36,273 bases of DNA from a virus: positions 1-36,273 of the IMG/VR virus record IMGVR_UViG_3300042868_006846; one strand, written 5' to 3'. The notes beneath the pieces are model-generated. The model had not been told where the DNA came from and ran no database searches. It worked only from the letters and a program-made list of their open reading frames with translations. Every line of letters starts with the position of its first letter. Positions within the stretch are counted from its first letter, which is position 1. Positions 8,315 to 16,640 of this stretch are shown one piece after another. A program made the position numbers and the translations under genes.

Positions 8315-9703
8315 ATGGCAGGCGATGCGGTCAAAATCGTTATAGCGGCGGAGGATAAAGCATCCGCACAGGCGATGAGCGCAGCCAAGAACATTGAGGC
8401 ATCGGTTAAGGGCATCAAGGAGACTGGCCAAAAGGCTAAAGCTTCGACCGAGTTCATCGGTATTCTTGCCGGTCAATTGGGCGGCGGTCAGCTTGCGTCA
8501 GCGGCTCAGCAAGTCGCAGCTATCACAGAAAAGGTCGGTCAGTTTGCCGAGGTGCAAAAGCTCGGCGGGGCAGGTGCGAATCTGTTTAAGGCTGGTCTCG
8601 CGGCTCTTGTTGGCGTTATGTCGTTTCAGTTGGGTAAGTCGATCGGTGAGATGATCTTCGGAGTCGAGGAGGTCAAGGACGCACTCACGGAAGCAACGGA
8701 AGATGCCGATAGGTTTACGTCAGCCCTAAACGAGCTCTCTAACAAGAAGTTCGGCGAAACCCTCGAAGATATTTCGCTTGTTCGAGATCCAAAGGCCAAG
8801 CAGCAGGCGGCTTATGATGCTTTCCAAGGCATCCAAAAGGAGCTCAATAAAGCATACGATGGTATGCACTCTAGGCTCACACAGATCGATAAACTCAAGT
8901 CTCAGTTCGATCCGTTTGGAGGTAACACCGACGCGATCAATCAATTGCAGATAGAGGCGAATTCCCAGGTTGAAATCATCAACAACCTTGAGAAGCAAAA
9001 GCAAAAGATGGGAGAGTTGTTCGGGCCAAGATCGTTGGAAATTCAGGCCATCAAGGATAGGCAAAAAGCAGAGGATGAAGCAGCAGCAAAAGCCAAGCAA
9101 ATTAAAGACTCTGCGTTAAACCAACTGAAGAAGGCAAATTTTCAATACATCGAATTGACCAAGGGGATCGAGGCATCAAGACAGGCTCAACTTGCCGACG
9201 AGGGAATCGTTGGTATCGATGCCGAGCGAATCATCTTGGCCGAGCGTGCAGCGGACATCGCCAAGAAGAATGCCGAGGACAAGAAACGAGCCGACGACGA
9301 GGAACAAGCAAGGCTCAAGCGGGTCGCCGATTTGCAAGCCAGTGAAACTCAGCGACTCGAAGAACAGCGAATCCTACTGACGCAAGGCGAAGAAGCGGCG
9401 AATCGCTTTAGGCTCGTTCAAGAGGGATTGTCGGAGGACGCAGCAGCTCGAATCGCAGCAGAGCAAACAGCACTCGACAAGCAAAAGAAGCAAAGCGAAC
9501 TAGCAAAAAAGCTTTCCGAAAAGCCTCAATTAATGGCCGTCGAACAACGGCTTGTGATGCGTGGTGCATCTGAGGACATCCAAAAGGATATTGCATCCAA
9601 TACGCTCAAGACGGTTGAAAAACTTGACCAGGTAACCGAAGCAATCAAAGCGATGCCGAAACAAGGTGCTGCAGATAACTTTCAGTTGGAGTTCGTAGGA
9701 TGA
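8315..9703 (+). CDS. Tape measure protein
   Basis: A 462-residue, mostly helical protein after the G/GT chaperones. Residues 85-115 form a hydrophobic stretch (FKAGLAALVGVMSFQLGKSIGEMIFG), typical of tape measures. Residues 180-400 are long coiled coils rich in Lys, Glu, Gln and Ala. It sets tail length and is ejected with the DNA. At about 0.15 nm per residue it predicts a tail of roughly 70 nm, which is short for a siphovirus (family knowledge, not measured). It starts one base after the GT stop and overlaps the next gene by 4 bases. Confidence 0.85.
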   Translation: MAGDAVKIVIAAEDKASAQAMSAAKNIEASVKGIKETGQKAKASTEFIGILAGQLGGGQLASAAQQVAAITEKVGQFAEVQKLGGAGANLFKAGLAALVGVMSFQLGKSIGEMIFGVEEVKDALTEATEDADRFTSALNELSNKKFGETLEDISLVRDPKAKQQAAYDAFQGIQKELNKAYDGMHSRLTQIDKLKSQFDPFGGNTDAINQLQIEANSQVEIINNLEKQKQKMGELFGPRSLEIQAIKDRQKAEDEAAAKAKQIKDSALNQLKKANFQYIELTKGIEASRQAQLADEGIVGIDAERIILAERAADIAKKNAEDKKRADDEEQARLKRVADLQASETQRLEEQRILLTQGEEAANRFRLVQEGLSEDAAARIAAEQTALDKQKKQSELAKKLSEKPQLMAVEQRLVMRGASEDIQKDIASNTLKTVEKLDQVTEAIKAMPKQGAADNFQLEFVG

Positions 9704-10602
9704 GCAACATCATCGAAGTGACTGAAATGTGGTCTAAGCCGGTTTCATCGGTGACGCTATCGGACAACTTCCGAAAGCGACAGATTAAGTTGCAACGAGC
9801 ATTTCAAATCCTAACGACTCCACAGGCTAAAGAGGTGGACTGCTTTTCATCGACCGGCATCCTAGAGGGTGATCGATTTTCAGAAGACTTTCCGTATGCT
9901 TTCGCTGACAATTTTTCCTTGAGTCGGCAAAGCTTGATCCTATGGCAACTCAACATCGACTACACCGGCGAGCTAGGGCCATCAGAGAACGAGGACAACC
10001 CGCTTTTCGCTCCACCTCGAATCGACTGGGACGACGTTGAGACCGAGGAAGAAATAGACGAGGATTGGGACGGCAACCCGATCCAAACGGTTAACGGCGA
10101 GCCCATCGAGGGCGTTAAGACATTGCTACCGGATCAGACGGTTACGATCAAACGGAACATGCTGATGTTTAATCCTTACGTTCAAGCGGCGTATCGTCGA
10201 TCGGTCAACAGCGATGCGTTTTTGGGATGGCCACCGGGTACAGCCAAATTGATGAAGCTTTCAGCCTCCAATGTAGTCACGCCTCAGCTTGCCTATTGGG
10301 AGGTTACGGGACAGATCCGATTCCGCTATCCATACCGCACGACCAACGAAAAGGCTTGGTATCGTCGGACTCGACATCAAGGCTTCTATAAGAAAATTGA
10401 AATCGACGATCCTGCCAACCCAGGCGAAAAGAAAAACATCATTGTCCGAGCACTCAAGGGCGGTGAGCCGACAAACCGTCCGGTGCTGCTCGATGCGAAC
10501 GGTTTTGAGATACCACAGACCGAAGGTCAACAAGTGCAGGCACACTGGTTAGAGTTTAAAATTTACAATCCACTTCCCTACGGAGCATTGGGGCTACTAT
10601 GA
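9700..10602 (+). CDS. Tail tip protein of unknown family
   Basis: A 300-residue protein immediately after the tape measure, where distal-tail and tail-hub genes normally lie. It contains an acidic segment around residues 105-130 (DWDDVETEEEIDEDWDG), a central IKRNMLMFNPYVQAAYRR stretch, and a beta-rich C-terminal half including YWEVTGQIRFRYPY. I do not recognise the family. A structural role at the tail tip is inferred from position and from 4-base overlaps with both neighbours. Confidence 0.5.
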   Translation: MSNIIEVTEMWSKPVSSVTLSDNFRKRQIKLQRAFQILTTPQAKEVDCFSSTGILEGDRFSEDFPYAFADNFSLSRQSLILWQLNIDYTGELGPSENEDNPLFAPPRIDWDDVETEEEIDEDWDGNPIQTVNGEPIEGVKTLLPDQTVTIKRNMLMFNPYVQAAYRRSVNSDAFLGWPPGTAKLMKLSASNVVTPQLAYWEVTGQIRFRYPYRTTNEKAWYRRTRHQGFYKKIEIDDPANPGEKKNIIVRALKGGEPTNRPVLLDANGFEIPQTEGQQVQAHWLEFKIYNPLPYGALGLL

Positions 10603-11228
10603 CAACGATTCCTGATATCACGATGGTTCTTCCTCCCGAGGTCATCACTAATTACACGATCGCGGGTAATGCCGACATCGCAACAACCAAGCTAGCTCAA
10701 AGGGTCTTGGCTGAGTCCGTTATTCCGTTGACGCAGGCGCGGGTATGGGATGCGGTGCAAACCAACCTACCAGCGACACCGGCCAGCGATGATCTTGGCA
10801 TCATTACAGGCACTTGGGGCACGAATCCTGTCAGAATTACGGCAGGCGACGTAAAGGCTCTAGGATCGACGACTAGGCGGCTCTATTTGGCCATTCCGAT
10901 CCCGTCGAACTATGAGGACGGGCAAACGATCCAACTCAGGATCCGGGCCAAGATGGAAACGACCGTCGCCGACGTGTCTTGCACGATCGACGCAGAGGCT
11001 TATGTCGGCTCCGATGGATCGCTCGGCTCTGATCTTGTGACGACTCCAGCAACGTCGATGAATTCACTCACGGCGGCCAACTACGATTTCACGATCAACG
11101 CTACGGGCGTGGATCCTGGGGATCTGATTGAAGTCCGCTTGAGCATCGCGTCGAATGACGCAGCGACGGCAACGGCGGTTACTCCGGCGATCTACTCGAT
11201 CTCGTTGCTCTGCGATACGAGGGGCTAA
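10599..11228 (+). CDS. Tail tip/baseplate structural protein
   Basis: A 209-residue beta-rich protein with a short N-terminal part and helix (IATTKLAQRVLAESVIPL), then a jelly-roll-like body with repeated Thr/Ala/Asp strands (YLAIPIPSNYEDGQTIQLRI and later DPGDLIEVRLSIASND). This looks like a carbohydrate-binding or appendage domain behind a small trimerising or anchoring helix. The family is not recognised. The ATGA overlap with the upstream gene and close spacing to the next place it in the tail operon. Confidence 0.45.
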   Translation: MTTIPDITMVLPPEVITNYTIAGNADIATTKLAQRVLAESVIPLTQARVWDAVQTNLPATPASDDLGIITGTWGTNPVRITAGDVKALGSTTRRLYLAIPIPSNYEDGQTIQLRIRAKMETTVADVSCTIDAEAYVGSDGSLGSDLVTTPATSMNSLTAANYDFTINATGVDPGDLIEVRLSIASNDAATATAVTPAIYSISLLCDTRG

Positions 11229-11229
11229 G

Positions 11230-11910
11230 ATGGCTCAACAGATCGGAGCGTATACGCCAAAGCAGGCTAAGCGCATTTGGGATGCAGTGCAAGCTTTCGA
11301 GCGAAGTGGCACAGCGTCTCAAGGGGCTTTCCTGCCGTACACGCCGACTCCGATCTACTTCGTGAACAAGTCAACCGAGACGATTCCGCCTTACGGGTGC
11401 GTCCAAATGATCGGATCATCTGAGATCGACGGGACAACGTACATCGAGGTGGATCGGCCATTCGACTACACCGATTCGGTAATGGGGCCGTTCTTGCTCA
11501 ATGGGCCGGGCGAGTGCTTGCCCGATGAAATCGGTACGGCTCAATGGGGGCCAGTGTTTCGAGCAACGAAGGATTCAGCGACCTACACAACAGGCACTCG
11601 GATGGGGCCAGTTGCATCATCTTTCGACTTGTCTAAGGGTTGCTTGTTCACTTACATCGGCGACGACGAACAAGAGGTCGATTTAATCAAGGTCATCGCC
11701 TGTGAGACCCCGCTGTTAGCGGTGGCAACATCGGGCATCGGTGCCAATAGTAGCGGAACGGTAACGGCTAAGGCTCCTGGCTCTGGCAATTGGACAGCGG
11801 GAAGCGTAACATATACCGCATGGAATCCGACCGGCGTTGCAATCGGTTCAGCGGCTCTTGTGCTGCTTTTTCCGGTCGATGCCAAGTGGCTTGCTGTGGA
11901 GCTCTGCTAA
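11230..11910 (+). CDS. Tail structural protein, unknown family
   Basis: A 226-residue protein starting at ATG 11230 behind GAGGGG (11218-11224); the frame extends upstream but those starts overlap the previous gene. Residues 1-30 form a helix (YTPKQAKRIWDAVQAFERS) and the remainder is beta-rich with Gly/Ala/Ser/Thr turns. Its order among the tail tip genes suggests an appendage or baseplate component. The stop TAA shares its last base with the start of the cysteine-rich gene (TAATG), so the two are probably translationally coupled. Confidence 0.45.
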   Translation: MAQQIGAYTPKQAKRIWDAVQAFERSGTASQGAFLPYTPTPIYFVNKSTETIPPYGCVQMIGSSEIDGTTYIEVDRPFDYTDSVMGPFLLNGPGECLPDEIGTAQWGPVFRATKDSATYTTGTRMGPVASSFDLSKGCLFTYIGDDEQEVDLIKVIACETPLLAVATSGIGANSSGTVTAKAPGSGNWTAGSVTYTAWNPTGVAIGSAALVLLFPVDAKWLAVELC

Positions 11911-13340
11911 TGGGTGGAATGGGTCGCTGTTGTTGTGCTTGCGATTGCTTGCCATTGGAGGACTTGCCGACGGTGACTATTAGCGGCTACACCGGAAGCG
12001 GTTGGAGTGGCGATTGTTGCTATGAGCAAACGTTTACGCCAAACAGTACGCCGAGCTGGTCTAAGTCTTGTAGCGGGATGCTTTATGAAGGTCTCGTTAC
12101 TGAGCAATGCGTAACAGATCACAGCCGATTTTTAACGCCGAACTATCGCGGGTTTGAATTCTTTCCTGGTGGGTGTGATGAGATCGCCCAAGACTATTGT
12201 TGTCCCGAGGGAGTTGAGTTAATCGCGACGACTACGACCGATTGGGAGTTCAAGGATAACGCTTTCCTTGCCGTGTGGCGAAGGGTAAGAGAGATCAAGG
12301 TTAGAATCAGTCAAGAAGAAGTTGATTGCAGCGGGGTTGAAGGTCAAACCGGAGGATGCAAGATCGTCATTCGGTCGCGAATAATTTACGATTGGTCATC
12401 GAAGATTTACGGCAATGCGACTACCAAGATTACTCAATCGGTATTGATGCACAATACAACGTGCTTTGAAGCTAATCCAGACTTTGTTTTCAGCGATCCA
12501 ACGCCGAGTCTGATAACTTGCAGCGATGTACCATCGAGCCCACCTAGTAGCGGTGATTGTCGCTTTGGCGGGGAATTCTACTTCGATCGAGTCAAATACT
12601 ATGACACAATGCCAACGGGTAGCGTGTCGTTTGCAAATACCGATGTGCCTGGTTGCGACTCTACGTCATGCGATTACGATCCGTACAGTTACGTCTCATC
12701 GGTTTGTATCTACGGGCCGAGTGGCCCAATAGCAAACAGTCAGTGCATCTTCCAAGAGCCTTGTTATTGCACAGGAGCAATCACACCTGACAATTCAACG
12801 ATCAGCTATCCTGCCGAAGAATGCGACAGGGGCGATGCGTTTATCTTGGAGGTCGATGGATGCGACGATGATCCTTGTCCAGAGTTGTGTACCTCAACGA
12901 ACACTCAATGCGCAAACGATCCTGATCCATACGGATGCCCAGGAACGGCATTGAGCTTGTCGCGACTTGGATTCGACATCGATCCTGTTGATCTTGCGTT
13001 GTGCTTCCGTACCGGCATCGGTGAGGCTGATGGTCTTTGCTGTACTGTATACGGTGACAAAATCATCGGTTGCGGTGCAAGCAAGACTACTGCGGGATTC
13101 TTTCCAGCTACCCCATATCAACCAACATTTGAGTGTAGCGAGATTGCTTGCGATGAAGTTTGCTGTCGATTCTTCAACGATTGCCCTTGCTGTTATCCCG
13201 ATGGTGTTTGTTTAGAGCTTTACGATCCTGCGAACTATTTTTCTGCGATCGATACGCATACCCGCTCACAGACTTGCACAGGTTTACAATCCGCTTCCGT
13301 TTGCACAAGTGCCCCAACATGGACGATCACACTGTCTTAA
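11910..13340 (+). CDS. Cysteine-rich tail protein (43 Cys in 476 aa)
   Basis: A 476-residue protein starting at ATG 11910 (TAATG overlap); the open frame from 11790 is upstream read-through. It contains 43 cysteines by my count, about 9 percent, starting with RCCCACDC and recurring as CC, CxC and CxxC pairs to the end (for example CCRFFNDCPCCYPDGVC). Asp, Ser, Pro and Tyr are also frequent, and Lys is low. There is no signal peptide. The pattern suggests many disulfides or bound metal. Position among tail genes implies a virion surface component such as a fibre, spike or adhesin. The next gene encodes an Erv/Alr-like protein, a possible disulfide-forming partner. Family not recognised. Confidence 0.6.
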   Translation: MGGMGRCCCACDCLPLEDLPTVTISGYTGSGWSGDCCYEQTFTPNSTPSWSKSCSGMLYEGLVTEQCVTDHSRFLTPNYRGFEFFPGGCDEIAQDYCCPEGVELIATTTTDWEFKDNAFLAVWRRVREIKVRISQEEVDCSGVEGQTGGCKIVIRSRIIYDWSSKIYGNATTKITQSVLMHNTTCFEANPDFVFSDPTPSLITCSDVPSSPPSSGDCRFGGEFYFDRVKYYDTMPTGSVSFANTDVPGCDSTSCDYDPYSYVSSVCIYGPSGPIANSQCIFQEPCYCTGAITPDNSTISYPAEECDRGDAFILEVDGCDDDPCPELCTSTNTQCANDPDPYGCPGTALSLSRLGFDIDPVDLALCFRTGIGEADGLCCTVYGDKIIGCGASKTTAGFFPATPYQPTFECSEIACDEVCCRFFNDCPCCYPDGVCLELYDPANYFSAIDTHTRSQTCTGLQSASVCTSAPTWTITLS

Positions 13341-13789
13341 AAATCAATCTCGATGGCTCTCGTTACGTCGAGCAACCGCCAGCGGTGCCAACATCGAGTA
13401 AGATCGAGCTAGTCGGTCAGCAACCGCAACCAAGGCAACCAGTGAGCCAAGAACAGGTGATTGCAGCAAGAGCCGAGCGAACAGCCAAGCAGGGCCGCTT
13501 TGCATGGGCTTTGCTTCACAACTACAAAGGCTGCGATCCTCAGTGGTTGGAATTGTGGGTCTACTTTATTCCGTCGAGATGCGATTGCAGGGACGGATTC
13601 CAGCACATCCTAAAAGAATTGCCACCCGATCACTCAAGCCCCGAAGCCTTTTTCGCTTGGGGCGTGAGACTTCACAACGCAGTCAATGCGAAGCTTGGCA
13701 AGCCACAAATCACTTCGGACGAAGCTTACTCAATTTGGAGGAAAGACGATGGCATGGAGCATAAAGAAACTACAGCGGAACGTAGTTGA
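13319..13789 (+). CDS. Erv/Alr sulfhydryl-oxidase-like protein
   Basis: A 156-residue protein starting at ATG 13319, inside the end of the cysteine-rich gene. Residues 59-140 line up with the Erv1/Alr FAD-linked sulfhydryl oxidase core: GRFAWALLHNY (W63, H67 of the W..LH motif), then FIPSRCDC (C88, C90), then FFAWGVRLHNAVNAKLGKP (HN.VN..LGKP motif, H119, N120, N123) and a final SIW. The expected active-site CxxC is CxC here, so activity may be altered. The first 55 residues are Pro/Gln-rich and probably disordered. Function is inferred from these motifs and from the disulfide-prone neighbour. A purely structural relative of the fold is possible. Confidence 0.5.
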   Translation: MDDHTVLKINLDGSRYVEQPPAVPTSSKIELVGQQPQPRQPVSQEQVIAARAERTAKQGRFAWALLHNYKGCDPQWLELWVYFIPSRCDCRDGFQHILKELPPDHSSPEAFFAWGVRLHNAVNAKLGKPQITSDEAYSIWRKDDGMEHKETTAERS

Positions 13790-14627
13790 GATCACAATCG
13801 ATCTGTCCCGCAACAAGGATTGGGAGCAATGGGTATTGCTTCGGTCGGATGTTCATCATGACAATCCAAAGTGCGACCAAGAGCTAGAGAAGCATCACCT
13901 CCAAGAGGCCATCGACTATGATGCTCCGATCATCGATAACGGCGATTTGTTCTGCGCGATGCAAGGCAAATGGGACAAGCGAGCCGACAAGAATGCTTTG
14001 CGGGAGGAACATCGAGGCGGAAACTACTTCGATCTACTCGTTGAAACGGCGGCTGAGTTCTACAAGCCATTCGGGGCTCAATTCGCGGTGCTCGGAAAGG
14101 GCAATCATGAGACAGCGGTGACTAAGGCACATGAGACCGACTTGACCGACAGGCTGGCCTCTAGGATGCGTGCCCACGGGTCGAAAGTAGAATCGAGCGG
14201 CTACGGCGGGTTTGTTCTGTTCCGCTTTCACGATGCCAACCAGAAAGGCGGAACAGCTCAAAAGGATTCTAAGACGCTCTATCACTTCCACGGATCTGGC
14301 GGAGGCGGGCCAGTTACTAGAGGCGTGATTCAGACGAATCGAATGGCGGTATGGAGTCCCGATGCTGACATCGTTTTATCAGGTCACACTCACGACGAAT
14401 GGACATTGACAATTCCTAGAATGAGAATTTCTTCAAAGGGCGTTGTCTATCACGATGAGCAATTGCACACCAGGCCGCCAGGGTACAAAGATGCTTGGGC
14501 TGACTCGGATCATGGTTTCGAGACCGAGAAGATGCTCGGGCCAAAGTCGATCGGTGCGACATGGTTGCAGTTCACATGGTGCTCTCGTCGATGCAGGGTA
14601 ATGGTCGATACCAAGCGAGCGAAATAA
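13749..14627 (+). CDS. Calcineurin-like metallophosphoesterase
   Basis: A 292-residue protein starting at ATG 13749 behind GGAGGA, overlapping the upstream gene by 41 bases. It shows the family metal-binding motifs in order: SDVHHD (D34, H36), NGD (D66), GKGNHE (N119, H120) and SGHTHDEW. Such enzymes use two metal ions to cleave phosphoesters; nuclease, nucleotidase and phosphatase members exist and the substrate cannot be told here. Its position at the end of the tail operon suggests either a virion-carried enzyme or a moron-type late gene. Confidence 0.8.
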   Translation: MAWSIKKLQRNVVEITIDLSRNKDWEQWVLLRSDVHHDNPKCDQELEKHHLQEAIDYDAPIIDNGDLFCAMQGKWDKRADKNALREEHRGGNYFDLLVETAAEFYKPFGAQFAVLGKGNHETAVTKAHETDLTDRLASRMRAHGSKVESSGYGGFVLFRFHDANQKGGTAQKDSKTLYHFHGSGGGGPVTRGVIQTNRMAVWSPDADIVLSGHTHDEWTLTIPRMRISSKGVVYHDEQLHTRPPGYKDAWADSDHGFETEKMLGPKSIGATWLQFTWCSRRCRVMVDTKRAK

Positions 14628-14926
14628 TGGATAACTTTCGAGCCCTTCGGGATGCTTTGAAGCAAGCCAACCCAACTATTAGCGTGTCGGTGAGGCGTTG
14701 CAAGATGCCTGCGAGATTGCTGGGTGATTGCCTGCGAATGGATGGCTATTTTCGCGTCCGCATCAATGCCGATCGTCCCGAGCAAGTCCAGTTAGATACC
14801 CTGGTTCACGAATTTGCTCACGCCATCGCCTATCTTGAGTGGGAAAACACCGGCGAACATGGGCCGCAATGGGCTCAAGCACACCTAGATTGCTACCGGA
14901 TATACGAAAAAACCGTAACCGGCTGA
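14627..14926 (+). CDS. Small HExxH metallopeptidase, SprT-like
   Basis: A 99-residue protein starting at ATG 14627 (TAATG overlap with the metallophosphoesterase); longer in-frame starts lie inside that gene. It contains LDTLVHEFAHAIAYL, a HExxH zinc site, followed about 20 residues later by EHGPQWAQAH, the third-ligand region seen in SprT-like and related small metallopeptidases. It has no signal peptide. Substrate unknown. It closes the late operon: no gene follows until the promoter at 15011. Confidence 0.65.
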   Translation: MDNFRALRDALKQANPTISVSVRRCKMPARLLGDCLRMDGYFRVRINADRPEQVQLDTLVHEFAHAIAYLEWENTGEHGPQWAQAHLDCYRIYEKTVTG

Positions 14927-14974
14927 AAATTCTCACAATCTTTTTTCCCTGCGTTTTCGTTGGTGAAACGACTA

Positions 14975-15005
14975 TTTTGGGAAACTTCTACATCTTTTCC
15001 CGAAA
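14975..15005 (+). repeat. Inverted repeat upstream of early promoter
   Basis: TTTTGGGAAA (14975-14984) and TTTCCCGAAA (14996-15005) form a 10-bp inverted repeat with one G-T mismatch and an 11-base centre, ending 5 bases before the -35 box. The half-site TTTCCCGAAA occurs again at 19944-19953 upstream of the second promoter. It is probably a regulator binding site; there is no T-run, so a terminator is unlikely. Confidence 0.5.
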
Positions 15006-15010
15006 ACCTG

Positions 15011-15039
15011 TTGACCTTTATTTGGCCGGTCGATAATAT
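15011..15039 (+). promoter_or_regulatory. Strong sigma70-type promoter of the early region
   Basis: TTGACC (15011-15016), a 17-base spacer, then TATAAT-like TAATAT (15034-15039). This sits in a 166-base gap (14927-15092) that otherwise holds only the inverted repeat. It should drive the small early genes from 15093. TATACACAC at 15037-15045, overlapping the -10, recurs inverted at the second promoter (19987-19995). Confidence 0.75.
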
Positions 15040-15092
15040 ACACACGTAAGGCAACAACGCCGACGCGAAACCACTAACCGGAGACGATGACG

Positions 15093-15257
15093 ATGCAAAC
15101 GACGATCAAAATCGAAGATGCCAACAATGAGACCTTGAGCCGTGGTGTTTACAAGAACGCTGACGGAACTTACACCGCGATGACCTTCACTCAGAGCAAG
15201 GACTTTAAGACCCTCAAGGGCGCTCAAAAGTGGCTCGAAGCTCGAACCGCTCGCTAA
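15093..15257 (+). CDS. Small early protein, 54 aa
   Basis: First gene after the early promoter: a 54-residue protein beginning MQTTIKIEDANNETLSRGVY, with a beta-hairpin-like first half and a C-terminal helix (KTLKGAQKWLEARTAR). GGAG at 15080-15083 favours ATG 15093 (9-base spacing) over the in-frame ATG 15087 (3 bases). No family recognised. Its first position after a strong promoter suggests abundant early expression, as with many small host-takeover proteins; that role is inference. Confidence 0.6.
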   Translation: MQTTIKIEDANNETLSRGVYKNADGTYTAMTFTQSKDFKTLKGAQKWLEARTAR

Positions 15258-15287
15258 CCAACTGACGAGCCGGTAACGGCGAAACCC

Positions 15288-15332
15288 TTCGGGGTCTTGG
15301 TTTAACACTTTTTCAATGGAGATAGAACGATG
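15288..15332 (+). repeat. Duplicated leader, copy 1
   Basis: A leader of about 45 bases running TTCGGGGTCTTGGTTT, AACACTTTTT, then GGAGATAGAACGATG. It is nearly identical to 15732-15777, including the start codon and the first codons of the gene. It contains the ribosome site. Copy 1 alone has a left arm for a small CCC-TTCG-GGG hairpin. Confidence 0.8.
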
Positions 15333-15728
15333 GCACGATTAACAAAAGACGGACTTACGATTTACGATCTGCAACCGCAAGCCGGTGAGCTTTGCGTTGT
15401 AGCCGGGCCAATTGGTTACAGCGTCGATCAGATCGACATGGACAACCTGCCCGATGGTTTTCGATGGATCACGGCTGAGGAATGGGAGGAACTGCAAGCC
15501 CAGGACGAGCCCGAGTTAAAAACCATCACGGTTCACTGGGCGGACGGAAAGTTGCACGCAAGATGCGACGAAGATCACACGCTGCACAGTAACGTAGTGC
15601 GATGGGATCCGATCACAGCCTTAAGCGACTCGCACGCGATTGCGATCGCTGTGACGGAAATCAACGGTGCCGAGATTCACTCGGTCGATCACGATGGGGA
15701 ATTTGTGCACGTTCACGTTTTGGCGTGA
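15330..15728 (+). CDS. Hypothetical early protein, 132 aa
   Basis: A 132-residue acidic protein starting at ATG 15330 behind GGAGATAGAACG. Residues 55-70 form an acidic helix (TAEEWEELQAQDEPE). The C-terminal half is beta-rich with several His (DEDHTLHSNVVRW and HSVDHDGEFVHVHVLA), suggesting a metal- or ligand-binding surface without a known motif. No family recognised. Its leader and first residues (MARL) are duplicated before the next gene (MSRL). Confidence 0.6.
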   Translation: MARLTKDGLTIYDLQPQAGELCVVAGPIGYSVDQIDMDNLPDGFRWITAEEWEELQAQDEPELKTITVHWADGKLHARCDEDHTLHSNVVRWDPITALSDSHAIAIAVTEINGAEIHSVDHDGEFVHVHVLA

Positions 15729-15731
15729 TTA

Positions 15732-15777
15732 TTCGGGGTCTTGGTTTCAACACTTTTTTCACGGAGATAGAACGATG
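15732..15777 (+). repeat. Duplicated leader, copy 2
   Basis: Second copy of the leader: TTCGGGGTCTTGGTTT, CAACACTTTTTT, then GGAGATAGAACGATG. It differs from copy 1 (15288-15332) by a few bases and small length changes in the T-run. It places the same ribosome site before the gene at 15775. Confidence 0.8.
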
Positions 15778-16050
15778 TCGCGATTATTGAAAAAACTACA
15801 AGCAATCGAGGAGCTTGATTGCGTTCTGCAAAACTGGTGCAACGATGATGGCAAGCAACCAGAAGACTACACCGCCACAGAGTTGCTTGAACTTGCGAAT
15901 CAAAGGCGGTCGGAGTTTTTCGAGGATGGGCATGTGTTTCACGAGGCTCTTGCGGGCGATCTAGGGCCAGAGGAAAAGAAGTACGCCAAGTCGCAATTGG
16001 CGAAGATCGATCGATTCATTCAATCGGCCAAGAAGGTGCAACATGCCTAA
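15775..16050 (+). CDS. Hypothetical early protein, 91 aa
   Basis: A 91-residue, mostly helical acidic protein (SRLLKKLQAIEELDCVLQNW at the start, EEKKYAKSQLAKIDRFIQSA near the end). The start at ATG 15775 is fixed by the duplicated leader; the upstream open frame is not coding. Overlaps the next gene by 8 bases. No family recognised; the paired helices suggest a small protein-binding module. Confidence 0.6.
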   Translation: MSRLLKKLQAIEELDCVLQNWCNDDGKQPEDYTATELLELANQRRSEFFEDGHVFHEALAGDLGPEEKKYAKSQLAKIDRFIQSAKKVQHA

Positions 16051-16273
16051 ACGCACAAAAGAGCAAATGCTTGCGGAGATTAAGAATCTAGTCGGCGAGA
16101 TTTCTTGGAGCGTTACTCGTTCGCAGCGTCACGGACTGGAAATATCTTGGATAGGTACTGCCAAACGTCGAGCTCAAGAGTTAGCGGTTGAGTGCCAACG
16201 GCTTGAGGATCTTTTGGGCGACGGGATCGAGGAAGCGGTACAGCAACTTAGAAAGGGGTTGAAAGATGAGTGA
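16043..16273 (+). CDS. Hypothetical protein, 76 aa, helical
   Basis: A 76-residue protein with charged helices (KRTKEQMLAEIKNLVGEI and RAQELAVECQRLEDLL). Overlaps both neighbours by 8 bases, consistent with a coupled early operon. No family recognised. Confidence 0.55.
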   Translation: MPKRTKEQMLAEIKNLVGEISWSVTRSQRHGLEISWIGTAKRRAQELAVECQRLEDLLGDGIEEAVQQLRKGLKDE

Positions 16274-16640
16274 AAGTTTTAGGAACGTGCCAGGCGTCCC
16301 CGATGGGTGGGAGTTGGTGGCGATACGCAAGGCTAGGTATATGGAAAATTATATTTGGACAAGCGGTTATACTAGCTTGTGGCAGGATTCAGAGGAATCA
16401 GATTTTGTTGTCCCCATCATACGCAAGATCGAGCAACCGGCGAAGTACAGGCAGTTTGCGAATGCGGAAGAGTTCAAGCCCCATCGGTATCGGTGGTGGT
16501 CGTGGAAAGACGATCGGTCGAATACTTTTCCACCGGCAGCGTTCGGCAAGTCCGGCCATCATAGCCACTCGTGGGAAGCTTCCTTTGATCAAAAGGTTTT
16601 CGACGACGGAACCCCCTTTGGAGTCAAGATCGATGAGTAG
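16266..16640 (+). CDS. Hypothetical protein, 124 aa
   Basis: A 124-residue protein rich in aromatic residues (VPDGWELVAIRKARYMENYIW, HRYRWWSWKDD) ending DDGTPFGVKIDE. Starts at ATG 16266 behind AAAGGGG-type sequence. Trp/Tyr-rich small proteins of this look are common in phage early regions without known function. The stop region contains the start of the next gene (GATGAGTAG). Confidence 0.5.
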   Translation: MSESFRNVPGVPDGWELVAIRKARYMENYIWTSGYTSLWQDSEESDFVVPIIRKIEQPAKYRQFANAEEFKPHRYRWWSWKDDRSNTFPPAAFGKSGHHSHSWEASFDQKVFDDGTPFGVKIDE

